Positions 7,464 to 16,038 of a stretch of 47,377 nt of DNA are shown piece after piece. A program made the position numbers and the translations under genes. Location of the stretch: NCBI GenBank assembly GCA_022837505.1, contig JALHFZ010000008.1, positions 832 to 48,208 on the forward strand. The letters run 5' to 3'. How positions within the stretch are numbered: the first letter of the stretch is position 1; every line of letters begins with the position of its first letter. The notes beneath the pieces were generated by a model that saw only the letters and a list, made by a program, of their open reading frames with translations, had not been told where the DNA came from and ran no database searches. Source of the DNA: Synergistaceae bacterium (GTDB lineage Bacteria > Synergistota > Synergistia > Synergistales > Aminobacteriaceae).

Positions 7464-8872
7464 ATATTCTCTCCGGGGAGCGTTTTGATCTGACCCCCCG
7501 CCAGATCGTGGAGTATCTCGACCGGTATATCGTCGGTCAGGAGAAGGCGAAGAAATCCGTGGCCATTGCCCTGAGAAACCGCATCCGCCGCAGGCGTCTC
7601 GCCCCGGAGATCGCCAAAGAGGTTGCCCCGAAGAATATCCTCATGGTCGGTCCCACAGGGGTGGGTAAGACTGAAATTGCCCGGCGCCTCGCCGACCTCG
7701 TGAGGGCCCCCTTCGTCAAGGTGGAGGCAACGAAGTTCACCGAGGTGGGGTACGTCGGCCGGGATGTGGAGTCCATGATCCGAGACCTCGTGGAGACCTC
7801 GGTGGCCATGGTGAAGCGGCGGATGATCCAGGATGTGCAGACCCCTGCGGCGGAGCGGGCGGAGAGCCGCCTTGTGGACGCCCTTCTCCCCCGACCGGAG
7901 AAAAAGGCGGCCATGCCTGATTTCATGAAGTTCTTCGGCGGGGGTGAAAAGGAACAGCCCGCCGAGGCCCCCTCCCCCGAGGAGGACCGCATGAGGGACT
8001 CAACCCGGAGGAAGCTCCAGACCCTTCTCTCCGAGGGGAAGCTCGACGACCGGGAAGTGGAGATCGACGTCACGGAAAGCCAGTCGGGGATCCCCCTCCT
8101 CGGCGGCATGGGGATGGACTCCATGGGGATCAATATCGGCGACATGCTCGGAGGTCTTCTGCCCAAAAAAACCAAGCGGCGGAGGGTCACCGTCTCCGAG
8201 GCCCGGCGCATCCTCCGGGCTGAAGAGGCCGAAAAGCTTGTGGATATGGACGCCGTCACCCGGGAGGCTCTCGAAAAGGCCCAGGAGGAGGGGATAGTCT
8301 TCCTCGACGAAATCGACAAGGTCGTGGCCCGGGGAGGAAGCGGAGGCCCCGACGTCAGCCGGGAAGGAGTACAGCGGGATCTGCTGCCCATCGTGGAGGG
8401 TTCCCCCGTGCAGACGAAGTACGGAACGGTGAACACGGACCATATCCTCTTCATCACCGCCGGGGCCTTCACCGCCGTGAAACCCTCGGACCTCGTCCCC
8501 GAGCTTCAGGGGCGCTTTCCCATCCGGGTGGAGCTCCAGCCCCTGACCCAGGACGATCTTGCCCGCATCCTCGTGGAGCCGGAAAACAGCCTGCTCCGCC
8601 AGTACTGCGCACTCCTCGAGACAGAGGGAGTGATCCTCGACTTCTCTCAGGAGGCCATCCGGGAGATCGCCGTACTCGCCGAGCGGATGAACAACGAGAT
8701 GGAGAATATCGGAGCCCGCAGACTCCATACCATGATAGAGCATCTCCTTGAGGAGATCAGCTTTGAAGCCCCGGAAAAGGGGCAGGGGGCAGTTCCCATC
8801 AGCGGCGAGTTCGTCCGCGAGCGGCTGAACCCCCTTATTTCCGACAGCGATATCAGAAGATATCTTCTGTAG
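7460..8872 (+). CDS. hslU: ATP-dependent protease ATPase subunit HslU (ClpY)
   Basis: AAA+ unfoldase that feeds substrates to HslV. 470 residues. Walker A at residues 64-71 (GPTGVGKT), substrate-pore segment in EVGYVGRDVE, an intermediate domain of roughly 110-240 with a long, acidic and variable middle, then Walker B at GIVFLDEIDK. The C-terminal tail SDSDIRRYLL corresponds to the tail that docks into HslV. Translationally coupled to hslV (ATGA). Confidence 0.96.
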   Translation: MNILSGERFDLTPRQIVEYLDRYIVGQEKAKKSVAIALRNRIRRRRLAPEIAKEVAPKNILMVGPTGVGKTEIARRLADLVRAPFVKVEATKFTEVGYVGRDVESMIRDLVETSVAMVKRRMIQDVQTPAAERAESRLVDALLPRPEKKAAMPDFMKFFGGGEKEQPAEAPSPEEDRMRDSTRRKLQTLLSEGKLDDREVEIDVTESQSGIPLLGGMGMDSMGINIGDMLGGLLPKKTKRRRVTVSEARRILRAEEAEKLVDMDAVTREALEKAQEEGIVFLDEIDKVVARGGSGGPDVSREGVQRDLLPIVEGSPVQTKYGTVNTDHILFITAGAFTAVKPSDLVPELQGRFPIRVELQPLTQDDLARILVEPENSLLRQYCALLETEGVILDFSQEAIREIAVLAERMNNEMENIGARRLHTMIEHLLEEISFEAPEKGQGAVPISGEFVRERLNPLISDSDIRRYLL

Positions 8873-8889
8873 AGCATCTATAGAAAAAA

Positions 8890-8910
8890 GCTGCTCCGTA
8901 CCGGGGCAGC
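8890..8910 (+). promoter_or_regulatory. Hairpin in the codY leader
   Basis: GCTGCTCC (8890-8897), loop GTACC, GGGGCAGC (8903-8910): an 8-bp stem with one G-U pair, 17 nt after the hslU stop and just before the codY ribosome-binding site (AGGAGGG). No T-run follows, so it is not a terminator; a role in mRNA processing or in setting codY expression apart from hslU is inference. Confidence 0.45.
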
Positions 8911-8929
8911 ATCATCAGGAGGGATTACC

Positions 8930-9787
8930 ATGGCTGCAAAGAAAGAAAAACAACACAAGGAAATGGAAATCGGAACCCTTGAAAACTCACATCTTCTGGA
9001 TGAAGATCCCGGACTGAAGGATCTTCTCGAAAAGACGCGCCAGGTGGGCCGTGCCCTGCAGAGCCGCAGAGAGGGCACAAAACCCGACTACAACAAGCTG
9101 GCCAAACTCCTCTGCGAATTCTCCACGGCCAATGTCTACCTCATCAACAGGGAGGGAAAGATCCTCGGCCATTCCTGGATCTCCGAATACCACTCCGAGG
9201 AGGTCTCCAACTTCCTTGAGGAGGGTTTCATGCCCGAGGCCTTCGTTGAAAAGCTGAACCAGCACAGGGAGACCATGCTCAGCGAGACGGACGGCTACCT
9301 CTTCGACGATGATATGCCCGACGTCCCTGAGAAGCATATGCTCTACATCCCCATCTACGGTGCCGCCGAACGTCTGGGAACTCTTCTTCTCGTCCGGTTC
9401 TTCCAGCCCTTCTCCATGCGGGACCTGGTGCTGTCGGAGTACCTCGCGACCCTCGTGGGCATCGAGATCCTCCACGAGCGGACAAAGAACATCGAGGAGC
9501 GGGCCAGGGAGCGTCTTGTGGTCCAGATGGCCATGCGGGCCCTTTCCTACTCCGAGGTGGAGTCGGTGAAGCACATCATCATCGAGCTCGGCTCCTACGA
9601 GGGCGTGGTTATCGCAAGCAAGGTGGCCGACAGAGTCGGCGTGACCCGGAGCGTTATCGTCAACGCCCTCAGAAAGCTGGAAAGCGCGGGCATTATCGAG
9701 AGCCGCAGCCTCGGCATGAAGGGGACCTTCATCAAGGTTTTAAGCCCCCTCTTTGTCGAAGAGCTGGGAGTGCTTCAGAAGGAGTAG
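8930..9787 (+). CDS. codY: GTP-sensing / branched-chain-amino-acid-type global regulator CodY
   Basis: In Firmicutes CodY represses nutrient-limitation genes when bound to isoleucine and GTP. 285 residues, about 26 longer than B. subtilis CodY because of a Lys/Glu-rich N-terminal extension. The GAF domain (about 50-185) keeps REGKILGHS and ERLGTLLLVRF. The winged helix is nearly identical to Bacillus over ASKVADRVGVTRSVIVNALR and ESRSLGMKGTFIKVL, so the DNA site should be similar. In an ungapped alignment the effector residues differ: the position of Arg61 is E91, and Met62, Met65 and Phe71 become V92, F95 and M101. Effector binding is therefore doubtful. Strong AGGAGG precedes ATG 8930. flgB starts 64 bases downstream, with no terminator seen between. 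Confidence 0.95.
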   Translation: MAAKKEKQHKEMEIGTLENSHLLDEDPGLKDLLEKTRQVGRALQSRREGTKPDYNKLAKLLCEFSTANVYLINREGKILGHSWISEYHSEEVSNFLEEGFMPEAFVEKLNQHRETMLSETDGYLFDDDMPDVPEKHMLYIPIYGAAERLGTLLLVRFFQPFSMRDLVLSEYLATLVGIEILHERTKNIEERARERLVVQMAMRALSYSEVESVKHIIIELGSYEGVVIASKVADRVGVTRSVIVNALRKLESAGIIESRSLGMKGTFIKVLSPLFVEELGVLQKE

Positions 9788-9851
9788 CCTAAAGCAGGGG
9801 GGAGAAGCCGCCGAAACACAGGGGAGAAGAAAGATCCGGGAGGGGAAAACC

Positions 9852-10253
9852 ATGGTGGGAGATTTCAACTGGAACGTGATGGAGAAGAACCTCGAGGGCC
9901 TCTCGAAGAGGTTTGAATCCACGGCCCGCAACATCGCCAATGCGACCTCCCCCGGCTATGCCCGGAGAAACGTCTCCTTCGAAGATCAGCTTCGGGACGT
10001 TATCTCCGCCCCCCGGCGGCTTCCCCTTTCGGTGACCGACGAGGGGCATATACCCTCGGGCCCCCGGAGGGTAGCCTCCGTTCACCCCGAGGAAATCCGC
10101 ATCTACGACGAGAAATTCCGTCTTGACGGAAACAACATCGACCCCGAACGGGAGATGTCCGTCCTCTCCCAGACCCGGATGGCCCACAACGCCATGACCC
10201 GCTTCGCCGCGAAGAAGACGGCCCTCTACCGGCTCGTCATCGGAGGACGGTAG
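9852..10253 (+). CDS. flgB: Flagellar basal-body rod protein FlgB
   Basis: Proximal rod subunit, exported by the flagellar type III system. 133 residues from ATG 9852, with GGGAGGGG upstream; a longer open frame from 9753 lacks family similarity. Contains the rod-protein N-terminal motif ARNIANATSPGYARRNVSFE and a C-terminal heptad region (MSVLSQTRMAHNAMTRFAAK). No Sec signal. Second regulatory cistron after codY, three bases before flgC. Confidence 0.95.
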   Translation: MVGDFNWNVMEKNLEGLSKRFESTARNIANATSPGYARRNVSFEDQLRDVISAPRRLPLSVTDEGHIPSGPRRVASVHPEEIRIYDEKFRLDGNNIDPEREMSVLSQTRMAHNAMTRFAAKKTALYRLVIGGR

Positions 10254-10256
10254 ATC

Positions 10257-10676
10257 ATGAGAATGTTCCGCGCTCTCGACATATCGGGAAGCTCCCTCAC
10301 CGCCCATCGGCTGTGGCTTGACGCCATCGCGTCGAACCTCGCCAACGCCAATACCACCAGAACTGCCGAAGGCGGCCCCTACAGGAGGAAGGTTCCGGTT
10401 TTCGCCGAGATGCTCGACAGCGCCTCGGGAAAGGAAGGGGGGACGGGAGGAGTCCGGGTAATGGAGATCGTCCCCGACGACGCTCCCCCCCGCCTCGTCT
10501 ATCAGCCCGATCACCCCGACGCGAACGCCGAGGGGTATGTTGCCTTTCCGAACGTCAACGTTGTACGGGAGATGACCGACATGCTCGTGGCGAGCAGGGC
10601 CTACGAGGCAAACCTTGCCGTGGCGGATTCCGCCCGGTCCATGTGGAGTGGCGCCCTCGAAATTATGCGGGGCTGA
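10257..10676 (+). CDS. flgC: Flagellar basal-body rod protein FlgC
   Basis: Proximal rod subunit. 139 residues. N-terminal motif LDAIASNLANANTTRT, then the conserved C-terminal coiled segment VNVVREMTDMLVASRAYEAN. Follows flgB by three bases. The operon appears to pause here: an intrinsic terminator lies about 80 bases downstream. Confidence 0.96.
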   Translation: MRMFRALDISGSSLTAHRLWLDAIASNLANANTTRTAEGGPYRRKVPVFAEMLDSASGKEGGTGGVRVMEIVPDDAPPRLVYQPDHPDANAEGYVAFPNVNVVREMTDMLVASRAYEANLAVADSARSMWSGALEIMRG

Positions 10677-10752
10677 CCGGTTTCCTCCATAAAAATCTTT
10701 TAATCTGCTGTAAGGGTATAAATTGAGACTCAAGACCCATGGTATAAGCTAC

Positions 10753-10784
10753 GGGAGGTGCATACAATGCCCTCCCTTTTTTTT
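10753..10784 (+). terminator. Rho-independent terminator between flgC and fliE
   Basis: GGGAGG (10753-10758) pairs with CCTCCC (10771-10776). Inside, GCAT pairs with ATGC around loop ACA, with one bulged T. Eight T follow at once (10777-10784). It would separate codY-flgBC from fliE onward unless it is partial. Confidence 0.8.
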
Positions 10785-10800
10785 CTTCTTCTGAAATTCA

Positions 10801-10836
10801 TATGATACACTAGTGCCCAAGAGGTTCTGAACCTCT
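10801..10836 (+). promoter_or_regulatory. Candidate promoter and palindromic operator ahead of fliE
   Basis: TATGAT (10801-10806) can serve as a -10 box; only a T-rich -35 is available, so the promoter would be weak or activator-dependent. A perfect palindrome, AGAGGTTC-T-GAACCTCT (10820-10836), starts about 7 bases after the expected transcription start. It could be a repressor site or a 7-bp RNA hairpin near the 5' end of the fliE transcript. Directly downstream of an intrinsic terminator, so a restart of transcription here makes sense. Confidence 0.4.
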
Positions 10837-10858
10837 CTACATTACGAGGAGGATTCAA

Positions 10859-11179
10859 GTGGACAGCCTGAAAATTGATCTCATGAAGCTCTCTGCCGCG
10901 CCCTTTATCCGGCGTTCGGAAGCCCTAACCACCGCCGACTCCTCTTCAGGAAGCCCTGGAGTATCCTTCGAAAGTCTCCTCGAAAATTCAATGAAGAAAA
11001 TCAACGACCTGCAGCTTGAATCGGAAAGCCTGGTCAACCGCCTCGCCACAGGGGATGTTGAGGACGTCTCCGCGGTGGTCCTCTCCGCCCAGCGGGCGGA
11101 GTTCGCCCTTCGAATGATCACGGAGGTCCGCAACAAACTGGTTGACGCCTATCAGCAGCTCGGTCGGTTGCCCGTCTAA
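10859..11179 (+). CDS. fliE: Flagellar hook-basal body protein FliE
   Basis: Links the MS ring to the rod. 106 residues, GTG start behind GAGGAGG. C-terminal half carries the family pattern (VSFESLLENSMKKINDLQ, then VSAVVLSAQRAEFALRMITE-VRNKLVDAYQQLGRLPV at the end). First gene after the internal terminator; fliF follows after 11 bases. Confidence 0.95.
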   Translation: MDSLKIDLMKLSAAPFIRRSEALTTADSSSGSPGVSFESLLENSMKKINDLQLESESLVNRLATGDVEDVSAVVLSAQRAEFALRMITEVRNKLVDAYQQLGRLPV

Positions 11180-11190
11180 GGGGGTCGCGG

Positions 11191-12759
11191 ATGAACTGGC
11201 TCCGGCAGGCCTTCTCCCGCCTCTCCCTCTTCTGGTCTTCCCTGAAGCCCTGGCAGAAGATATCCATTGCCGCGGCTTCAGCCCTTGTGGTGGCTGCCCT
11301 TATTCTGATGGTCTACTGGGCGGGGCGCCCCTCCTACGAACCGCTCTTCACCGCCCTCGAGGTGGAGGACCAGTCCGCCATCGTCAGCTACCTCAAGGAA
11401 AATAAAATCGACTACCGCCTCGACCCCGCAGCCAACGCCATCCTCGTCCCCCGCCCCATCGTCTACGAAACCCGCCTGAGTCTTGCCCAGGGGGGCCTTC
11501 CCAAGGGGGGGAGCGTGGGGTATGAAATCTTCGACACGGCGAAGATGGGGCTGAGCGAATTTCAGCAGAAGATCACCTATATCCGTGCCCTGGAGGGGGA
11601 GCTTGAGCGGACCATCCGCCAAATCGACGCCGTCGATTTCGCAAAGGTGAACATCGTCATCCCCGAACAGCGGCTCTTCCTCGAACAGCAGCAGCCCTCC
11701 ACCGCCTCCGTTCTGCTCCGCCTTAAATCGGGAAAACAGCTCGGCCCCGAGCAGGTGAAGGCCGTGATGCACCTCGTCGCCCACGGCGTGCAGGGGCTCC
11801 TTCCCGAGAACATCTCCGTAGTGGACACCTCCGGCAAGGTGCTTACCGATCTTGTGGATGATGAGATGCTTCTGTACTCCCAGTCGGACGGCCGGAGCGT
11901 CTCGTCCGTTCAGCGGGAGCTTGAGCGCCAGCAGGAGCGGGAACTGGAGAATAAGGTCCGGGTCATGCTCGAGCGGGTCTTCGGTCCCGGCAAGGTGGTC
12001 GTCCGGATCAAGGTGGATCTCGATTTCGACCGGAGATCGAGCACCTCCAGGGAATTCCTCCCGGGCGAATCGGGAAAGGGCGTCCTTCGGAGCCAGCAGA
12101 ATATCGAAGAGGCCTATACGGGAAGCGGAACTCCCCCGGGAGGGGCGCCGGGCACAACGACAAACATCCCGGGATACGCCGTCGGGCAGAAACAGGAGAC
12201 TGAGACGGACTACAATAAATCGGAGACCACAAATAATTTCGAGATCACCACGAAGGAGACCCAGCAGGTCATCACTCCCGGGACGATCCGCCGCCTTTCC
12301 GCCTCAGTCCTGGTGGACGGCGAACTCGAGCCGGACCGCCTGACCGAACTGAGAGCCCTCGTGGCTCCCGCCCTGGGGGTTGACCCCGCCCGGGGAGACC
12401 AGCTCGTCATTCAATCCATGAAATTCTCCACCACCTATGCGGACAGCCTTGCCGAGGAGATGAGGGCGAGGGAGCGGTCCCAGCTTCTCTTTGCCCTCGT
12501 TGCCGGAGCGGCCGTGCTCCTCCTGGCCGCCCTCGCGGGAGTTCTGTGGATGCGCCGCAGAAAGAGCAGAAAGGTGATCCCCGCCCAGGGGGAGAAGGAA
12601 AAAAGAATCCCCTCCATCCAGGAGCTTCTCTCATCCCCCGAGCTTCTTGAAGCCCAGGGAGAGCTGGCGGTCCTGGAGGATCAGCTGCGCGCCTATGCCA
12701 GAACCAAGCCTGAGGAGATAGGAAATCTCATTCAGGACTGGCTCGCCGACGAAATCTGA
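11191..12759 (+). CDS. fliF: Flagellar MS-ring protein FliF
   Basis: Inner-membrane ring on which the basal body and switch assemble. 522 residues. First membrane helix near residues 24-46 (ISIAAASALVVAALILMVYW), periplasmic ring-building domains with the YscJ/FliF motif (RALEGELERTIRQIDAV, VNIVIPEQRLF), second membrane helix about 430-452 (LLFALVAGAAVLLLAALAGV), and a cytoplasmic C-terminal tail that binds FliG (IQELLSSPELLEAQ...DWLADEI). Normal length. Confidence 0.97.
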   Translation: MNWLRQAFSRLSLFWSSLKPWQKISIAAASALVVAALILMVYWAGRPSYEPLFTALEVEDQSAIVSYLKENKIDYRLDPAANAILVPRPIVYETRLSLAQGGLPKGGSVGYEIFDTAKMGLSEFQQKITYIRALEGELERTIRQIDAVDFAKVNIVIPEQRLFLEQQQPSTASVLLRLKSGKQLGPEQVKAVMHLVAHGVQGLLPENISVVDTSGKVLTDLVDDEMLLYSQSDGRSVSSVQRELERQQERELENKVRVMLERVFGPGKVVVRIKVDLDFDRRSSTSREFLPGESGKGVLRSQQNIEEAYTGSGTPPGGAPGTTTNIPGYAVGQKQETETDYNKSETTNNFEITTKETQQVITPGTIRRLSASVLVDGELEPDRLTELRALVAPALGVDPARGDQLVIQSMKFSTTYADSLAEEMRARERSQLLFALVAGAAVLLLAALAGVLWMRRRKSRKVIPAQGEKEKRIPSIQELLSSPELLEAQGELAVLEDQLRAYARTKPEEIGNLIQDWLADEI

Positions 12760-12773
12760 GAGGAGAATCTGTC

Positions 12774-13790
12774 ATGGCAAAAATCGGCCTGAAGGGAATT
12801 CCGGGAAAAGAGAAGGTGGCAATTCTCCTCGTGGCCCTTGGAAACGAAATTGCCGCCGAGATCTATAAGCGTCTCGACGATGCCACCATCGAAATCATCA
12901 CCCTCGAGATCGCCAACCTTCGGAAGGTGTCTCCGGAAGCCCGCCTCGAGGTCCTCAAGGATGCCCAGGAGATGCTCCTCGCCAGGGAGTACATGGCCCG
13001 GGGGGGTGTGGACTATGCCCGGGACATCCTCGAACGGGCCCTCGGAACCGAACGGGCCCAGAGCCTCCTCACCCGGATCACGGCCAGCCTTCAGGTCCGC
13101 CCCTTCGACTTCATGCGCCATACGGACGCCCAGCAGATCCTCGGATTCATCCAGGGAGAGCACCCCCAGACGATCGCCCTCATCATGGCCTATCTCGAGC
13201 CGGAACAGGCGGCATCCATCATCAGCGGCCTGTCAGCCCAGCTTCAGGCCGAGGTCGCCAAGAGGATCGCCCGCATGGACCGGATCACCCCGGAGGTTCT
13301 CAGAGAGGTGGAGAGAGTGCTCGAACGGAAGCTCAGCACCGTCATGGGACAGGATTTCACCCTCGCCGGAGGCATCGACGCCATCGTGGGGATCATCAAC
13401 AACGCCGATCGGGCCACCGAGCGGAATATCATGGAAAACCTCGAGGAGAACGATCCCGATCTTGCCGATGAGATAAAGCGGAGGCTCTTCGTCTTCGAGG
13501 ACATCAGCAAGATGGACGACCGTTCCCTCCAGCGGGTCCTCCGGGAAGTGGAGATGAAGGAGCTCTCCCTGGCCCTCAAGGGCGCTACGGAGGAGCTTCG
13601 GGAAAAGTTCTTCAAGAACATGTCCAAACGGGCGGCCGAAATGCTTCGGGAGGACATGGAATACATGGGCCCCGTCCGCGTCCGGGACGTGGAGGAATCC
13701 CAGCAGAAAGTGGTCAACGTCGTCCGGGCACTCGAGGACGCAGGGGAGATCGTCATATCCAGGGGCGGAGAGGAGGAGCTGATTGTCTGA
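12774..13790 (+). CDS. fliG: Flagellar motor switch protein FliG
   Basis: Rotor protein that receives torque from MotA and connects FliF to FliM. 338 residues, normal length. N-terminal FliF-binding part (KEKVAILLVALGNEIAAEIY), middle domain with EHPQTIALIMAYLEPEQAA, and C-terminal torque helix with the charged pattern DDRSLQRVLREVEMKELSLA. Ends by overlapping the fliH start by 8 bases. Confidence 0.97.
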   Translation: MAKIGLKGIPGKEKVAILLVALGNEIAAEIYKRLDDATIEIITLEIANLRKVSPEARLEVLKDAQEMLLAREYMARGGVDYARDILERALGTERAQSLLTRITASLQVRPFDFMRHTDAQQILGFIQGEHPQTIALIMAYLEPEQAASIISGLSAQLQAEVAKRIARMDRITPEVLREVERVLERKLSTVMGQDFTLAGGIDAIVGIINNADRATERNIMENLEENDPDLADEIKRRLFVFEDISKMDDRSLQRVLREVEMKELSLALKGATEELREKFFKNMSKRAAEMLREDMEYMGPVRVRDVEESQQKVVNVVRALEDAGEIVISRGGEEELIV

Positions 13791-14667
13791 TTTTCTACGG
13801 CCAAACGTGCTGCGGGCTGTCCGGGTGCTTTCAGAGACAGTCAAGGTCGGCAGCCTGATCTCCGGGGACGAACCGGAAAAGGCTTCCCGGTCCTCCTCCC
13901 GGGTGCCTCCCCCCTGTGATCCGCTTGTCCGCCTCAGGGAGGAACTGGCCCTGGCGGAAAGCCGTCTCGAGAGGGCGGAGACGGAGATCACCCTCCTCTC
14001 CTCCCGGAACAGGGTGCTCGGAGAGGAATTTCAGGCGGAACGGAAAAAGGCTCAGGAGGAAGAACGCCAGAGGGCAGCCGCTCTGGAAGCCGAGGGAGCG
14101 GCCCTCCGGAAACGGTCGGTCGAAGAGGGGTTTTCAGAGGGGAAGCGGGCGGGGTACTCCGAAGGGCAGGAGCAGGCCAGGCGGGAGATGAAACGCCACT
14201 ACGAGGCAAAAGTGGCCTCCCTCGTCGCCCTTCTCGAGAATATTCATGCCGCCCTGTCAGACCGTCTCGAGGGCCTTTCGGCCCTTCATCTCCCCCAGCT
14301 CATACGGATGTGGGAGCTCCTCCTCTCCCGGATGCTTCAGCAGCAGGTCACCCTCCGGGAGGATACGGCCATGCTCGTCCTCCGGGAGGTCCTTGAGCGC
14401 GTGAGCGACCGGGAGCGGATTCTTGTCTACCTCAACGGGGATGACCTCGAGGGGATCCTCAGCCGGAAGGACTCCTTCAGCGATCTTCTCCGGGGAGTGA
14501 AGCATCTTGAATACCTTCCCGACGCCAATGTGGAGAAGGGGAGCTGCATCGTGGAGACGAACCTCGGAATTTACGATGCCCGCTGGCGCACCCAGCTCGA
14601 GCAGATCGGCAAGGATATCGACCACCTCTTTATCGAAGGCCGGAACGATGACGCCGAAACTTCCTGA
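13783..14667 (+). CDS. fliH: Flagellar assembly protein FliH
   Basis: Regulator/stator of the export ATPase FliI. 294 residues from TTG 13783, preceded by GGAGGAG within fliG. The first residues are hydrophobic-basic (FLRPNVLRAVRVL), as in FliH of Firmicutes. A long Glu/Arg-rich coiled coil (about 45-150; GYSEGQEQARREMK matches the G-rich FliH repeat style) precedes the globular C-terminal V-ATPase subunit-E-like domain with GSCIVETNLGIYDARWRTQL. Overlaps fliI by 20 bases. Confidence 0.92.
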   Translation: MSDFLRPNVLRAVRVLSETVKVGSLISGDEPEKASRSSSRVPPPCDPLVRLREELALAESRLERAETEITLLSSRNRVLGEEFQAERKKAQEEERQRAAALEAEGAALRKRSVEEGFSEGKRAGYSEGQEQARREMKRHYEAKVASLVALLENIHAALSDRLEGLSALHLPQLIRMWELLLSRMLQQQVTLREDTAMLVLREVLERVSDRERILVYLNGDDLEGILSRKDSFSDLLRGVKHLEYLPDANVEKGSCIVETNLGIYDARWRTQLEQIGKDIDHLFIEGRNDDAETS

Positions 14668-15976
14668 GGGAGAACTCCTCTCCATCCTCGAAAACCGCCT
14701 CTCCAGAACACAGCTCGTGCGCATCAACGGAAAGATCGTCCAGGTCGTCGGCCTCGTGGCGGAATCCCAGGGGCCTGACGTCCGGGTGGGGGATCTGTGC
14801 TCCATCCGCTACAGAAACAGCACGTCCGCCCTCTCCGCGGAGGTCGTGGGCTTCCGGGGTGACCGGGTGCTCCTCATGCCCCTCGGTGACCTGAAGGATA
14901 TCGGCCCCGGCTGCGATGTCCTCTCCATGGAACGCCCCCTGGGAGTGCGGGTTGGCCCTGCTCTCCTCGGCAGAGTTCTTGACGGCCTCGGCAACCCCCT
15001 GGATGACCGGGGGCCTGTGGCGGCCTCGGACGTTTACCCCCTCTATGCAGACCCCCCCCACCCTTTGCGGCGAAAGATGATCACCTCTCCTCTCCCCGTA
15101 GGGGTGAAGGTCATGGACGGCCTGCTCACCCTGGGGACGGGACAGCGGATAGGCATCTTCGCTGGGTCGGGAGTGGGGAAGAGCACTCTGCTGGCCATGA
15201 TGGCCCGGTACACGGCGGCGGATGTGAACGTCATCGCCCTCGTGGGGGAGCGGGGGCGGGAGGTCCGGGAATTCATCGACCGGGACCTCGGCACCGAGGG
15301 GCGGAAGCGATCGGTGGTCGTCGTCGCCACCTCTGATCAGCCTCCCCTGATACGCCTCAAGGCCGCCCTCACGGCCACGGCCATCGCCGAGTATTTCCGG
15401 GACTGCGGAAAGAACGTCCTCCTGATGATGGACTCGGTCACCCGGGTTGCCCGGGCGCAGCGGGAGGTCGGCCTGGCCATCGGCGAACCCCCCACGACCC
15501 GGGGGTATACCCCCTCGGTCTTCGAGATGCTCCCCCGGCTTCTCGAGCGGGCGGGGACGGGGGAGCGGGGGAGCATCACCGGAGTCTATACGGTCCTCGT
15601 TGAGGGGGACGACATGAACGAGCCCGTGGCCGACACGGTGCGGGGCGTTCTGGACGGCCACGTCACTCTCTCCCGGAAGATCGCCGCCAGGAACTTCTAC
15701 CCTGCAGTGGATGTCCTTGAAAGCATCAGCCGGGTCATGCCGTCCATCGTCTCAAAGGACCACATCGACGCGGCGGGAAAAATCCGGGAGCTCCTCGCCG
15801 TCTACGGCGAATCGGAGGACCTCATCGGCATCGGCGCCTACAAAAGAGGGACGAGCCCCAGGGTTGACTGGGCCCTCGAGCACCTGGAGGATGTCCGGGG
15901 ATTTCTCCGCCAGTCCGTGGATGAAAAGGTCTCCTTCGAGGCCATGGAAGGGGAGCTGATCGGCCTCATCCCCTGA
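14648..15976 (+). CDS. fliI: Flagellum-specific ATPase FliI
   Basis: Hexameric ATPase that prepares substrates for flagellar export. 442 residues from ATG 14648 inside the fliH end; a longer frame from 14507 only repeats fliH in another frame. Walker A GSGVGKST at 173-180, Walker B VLLMMDSVTRVA, and the F1-ATPase-beta-like signature PPTTRGYTPSVFEMLPRL. Normal length. Confidence 0.96.
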   Translation: MTPKLPEGELLSILENRLSRTQLVRINGKIVQVVGLVAESQGPDVRVGDLCSIRYRNSTSALSAEVVGFRGDRVLLMPLGDLKDIGPGCDVLSMERPLGVRVGPALLGRVLDGLGNPLDDRGPVAASDVYPLYADPPHPLRRKMITSPLPVGVKVMDGLLTLGTGQRIGIFAGSGVGKSTLLAMMARYTAADVNVIALVGERGREVREFIDRDLGTEGRKRSVVVVATSDQPPLIRLKAALTATAIAEYFRDCGKNVLLMMDSVTRVARAQREVGLAIGEPPTTRGYTPSVFEMLPRLLERAGTGERGSITGVYTVLVEGDDMNEPVADTVRGVLDGHVTLSRKIAARNFYPAVDVLESISRVMPSIVSKDHIDAAGKIRELLAVYGESEDLIGIGAYKRGTSPRVDWALEHLEDVRGFLRQSVDEKVSFEAMEGELIGLIP

Positions 15977-16038
15977 GAAGGGGTCAAGAATAAATCGTTC
16001 TGGGCCGATGACTATACCGGACACCCGGGGAGGATCAG

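Noticed and set aside
9753..9851. Longer flgB start
   Set aside because: The added 33 residues have no similarity to FlgB and the strong RBS belongs to ATG 9852.
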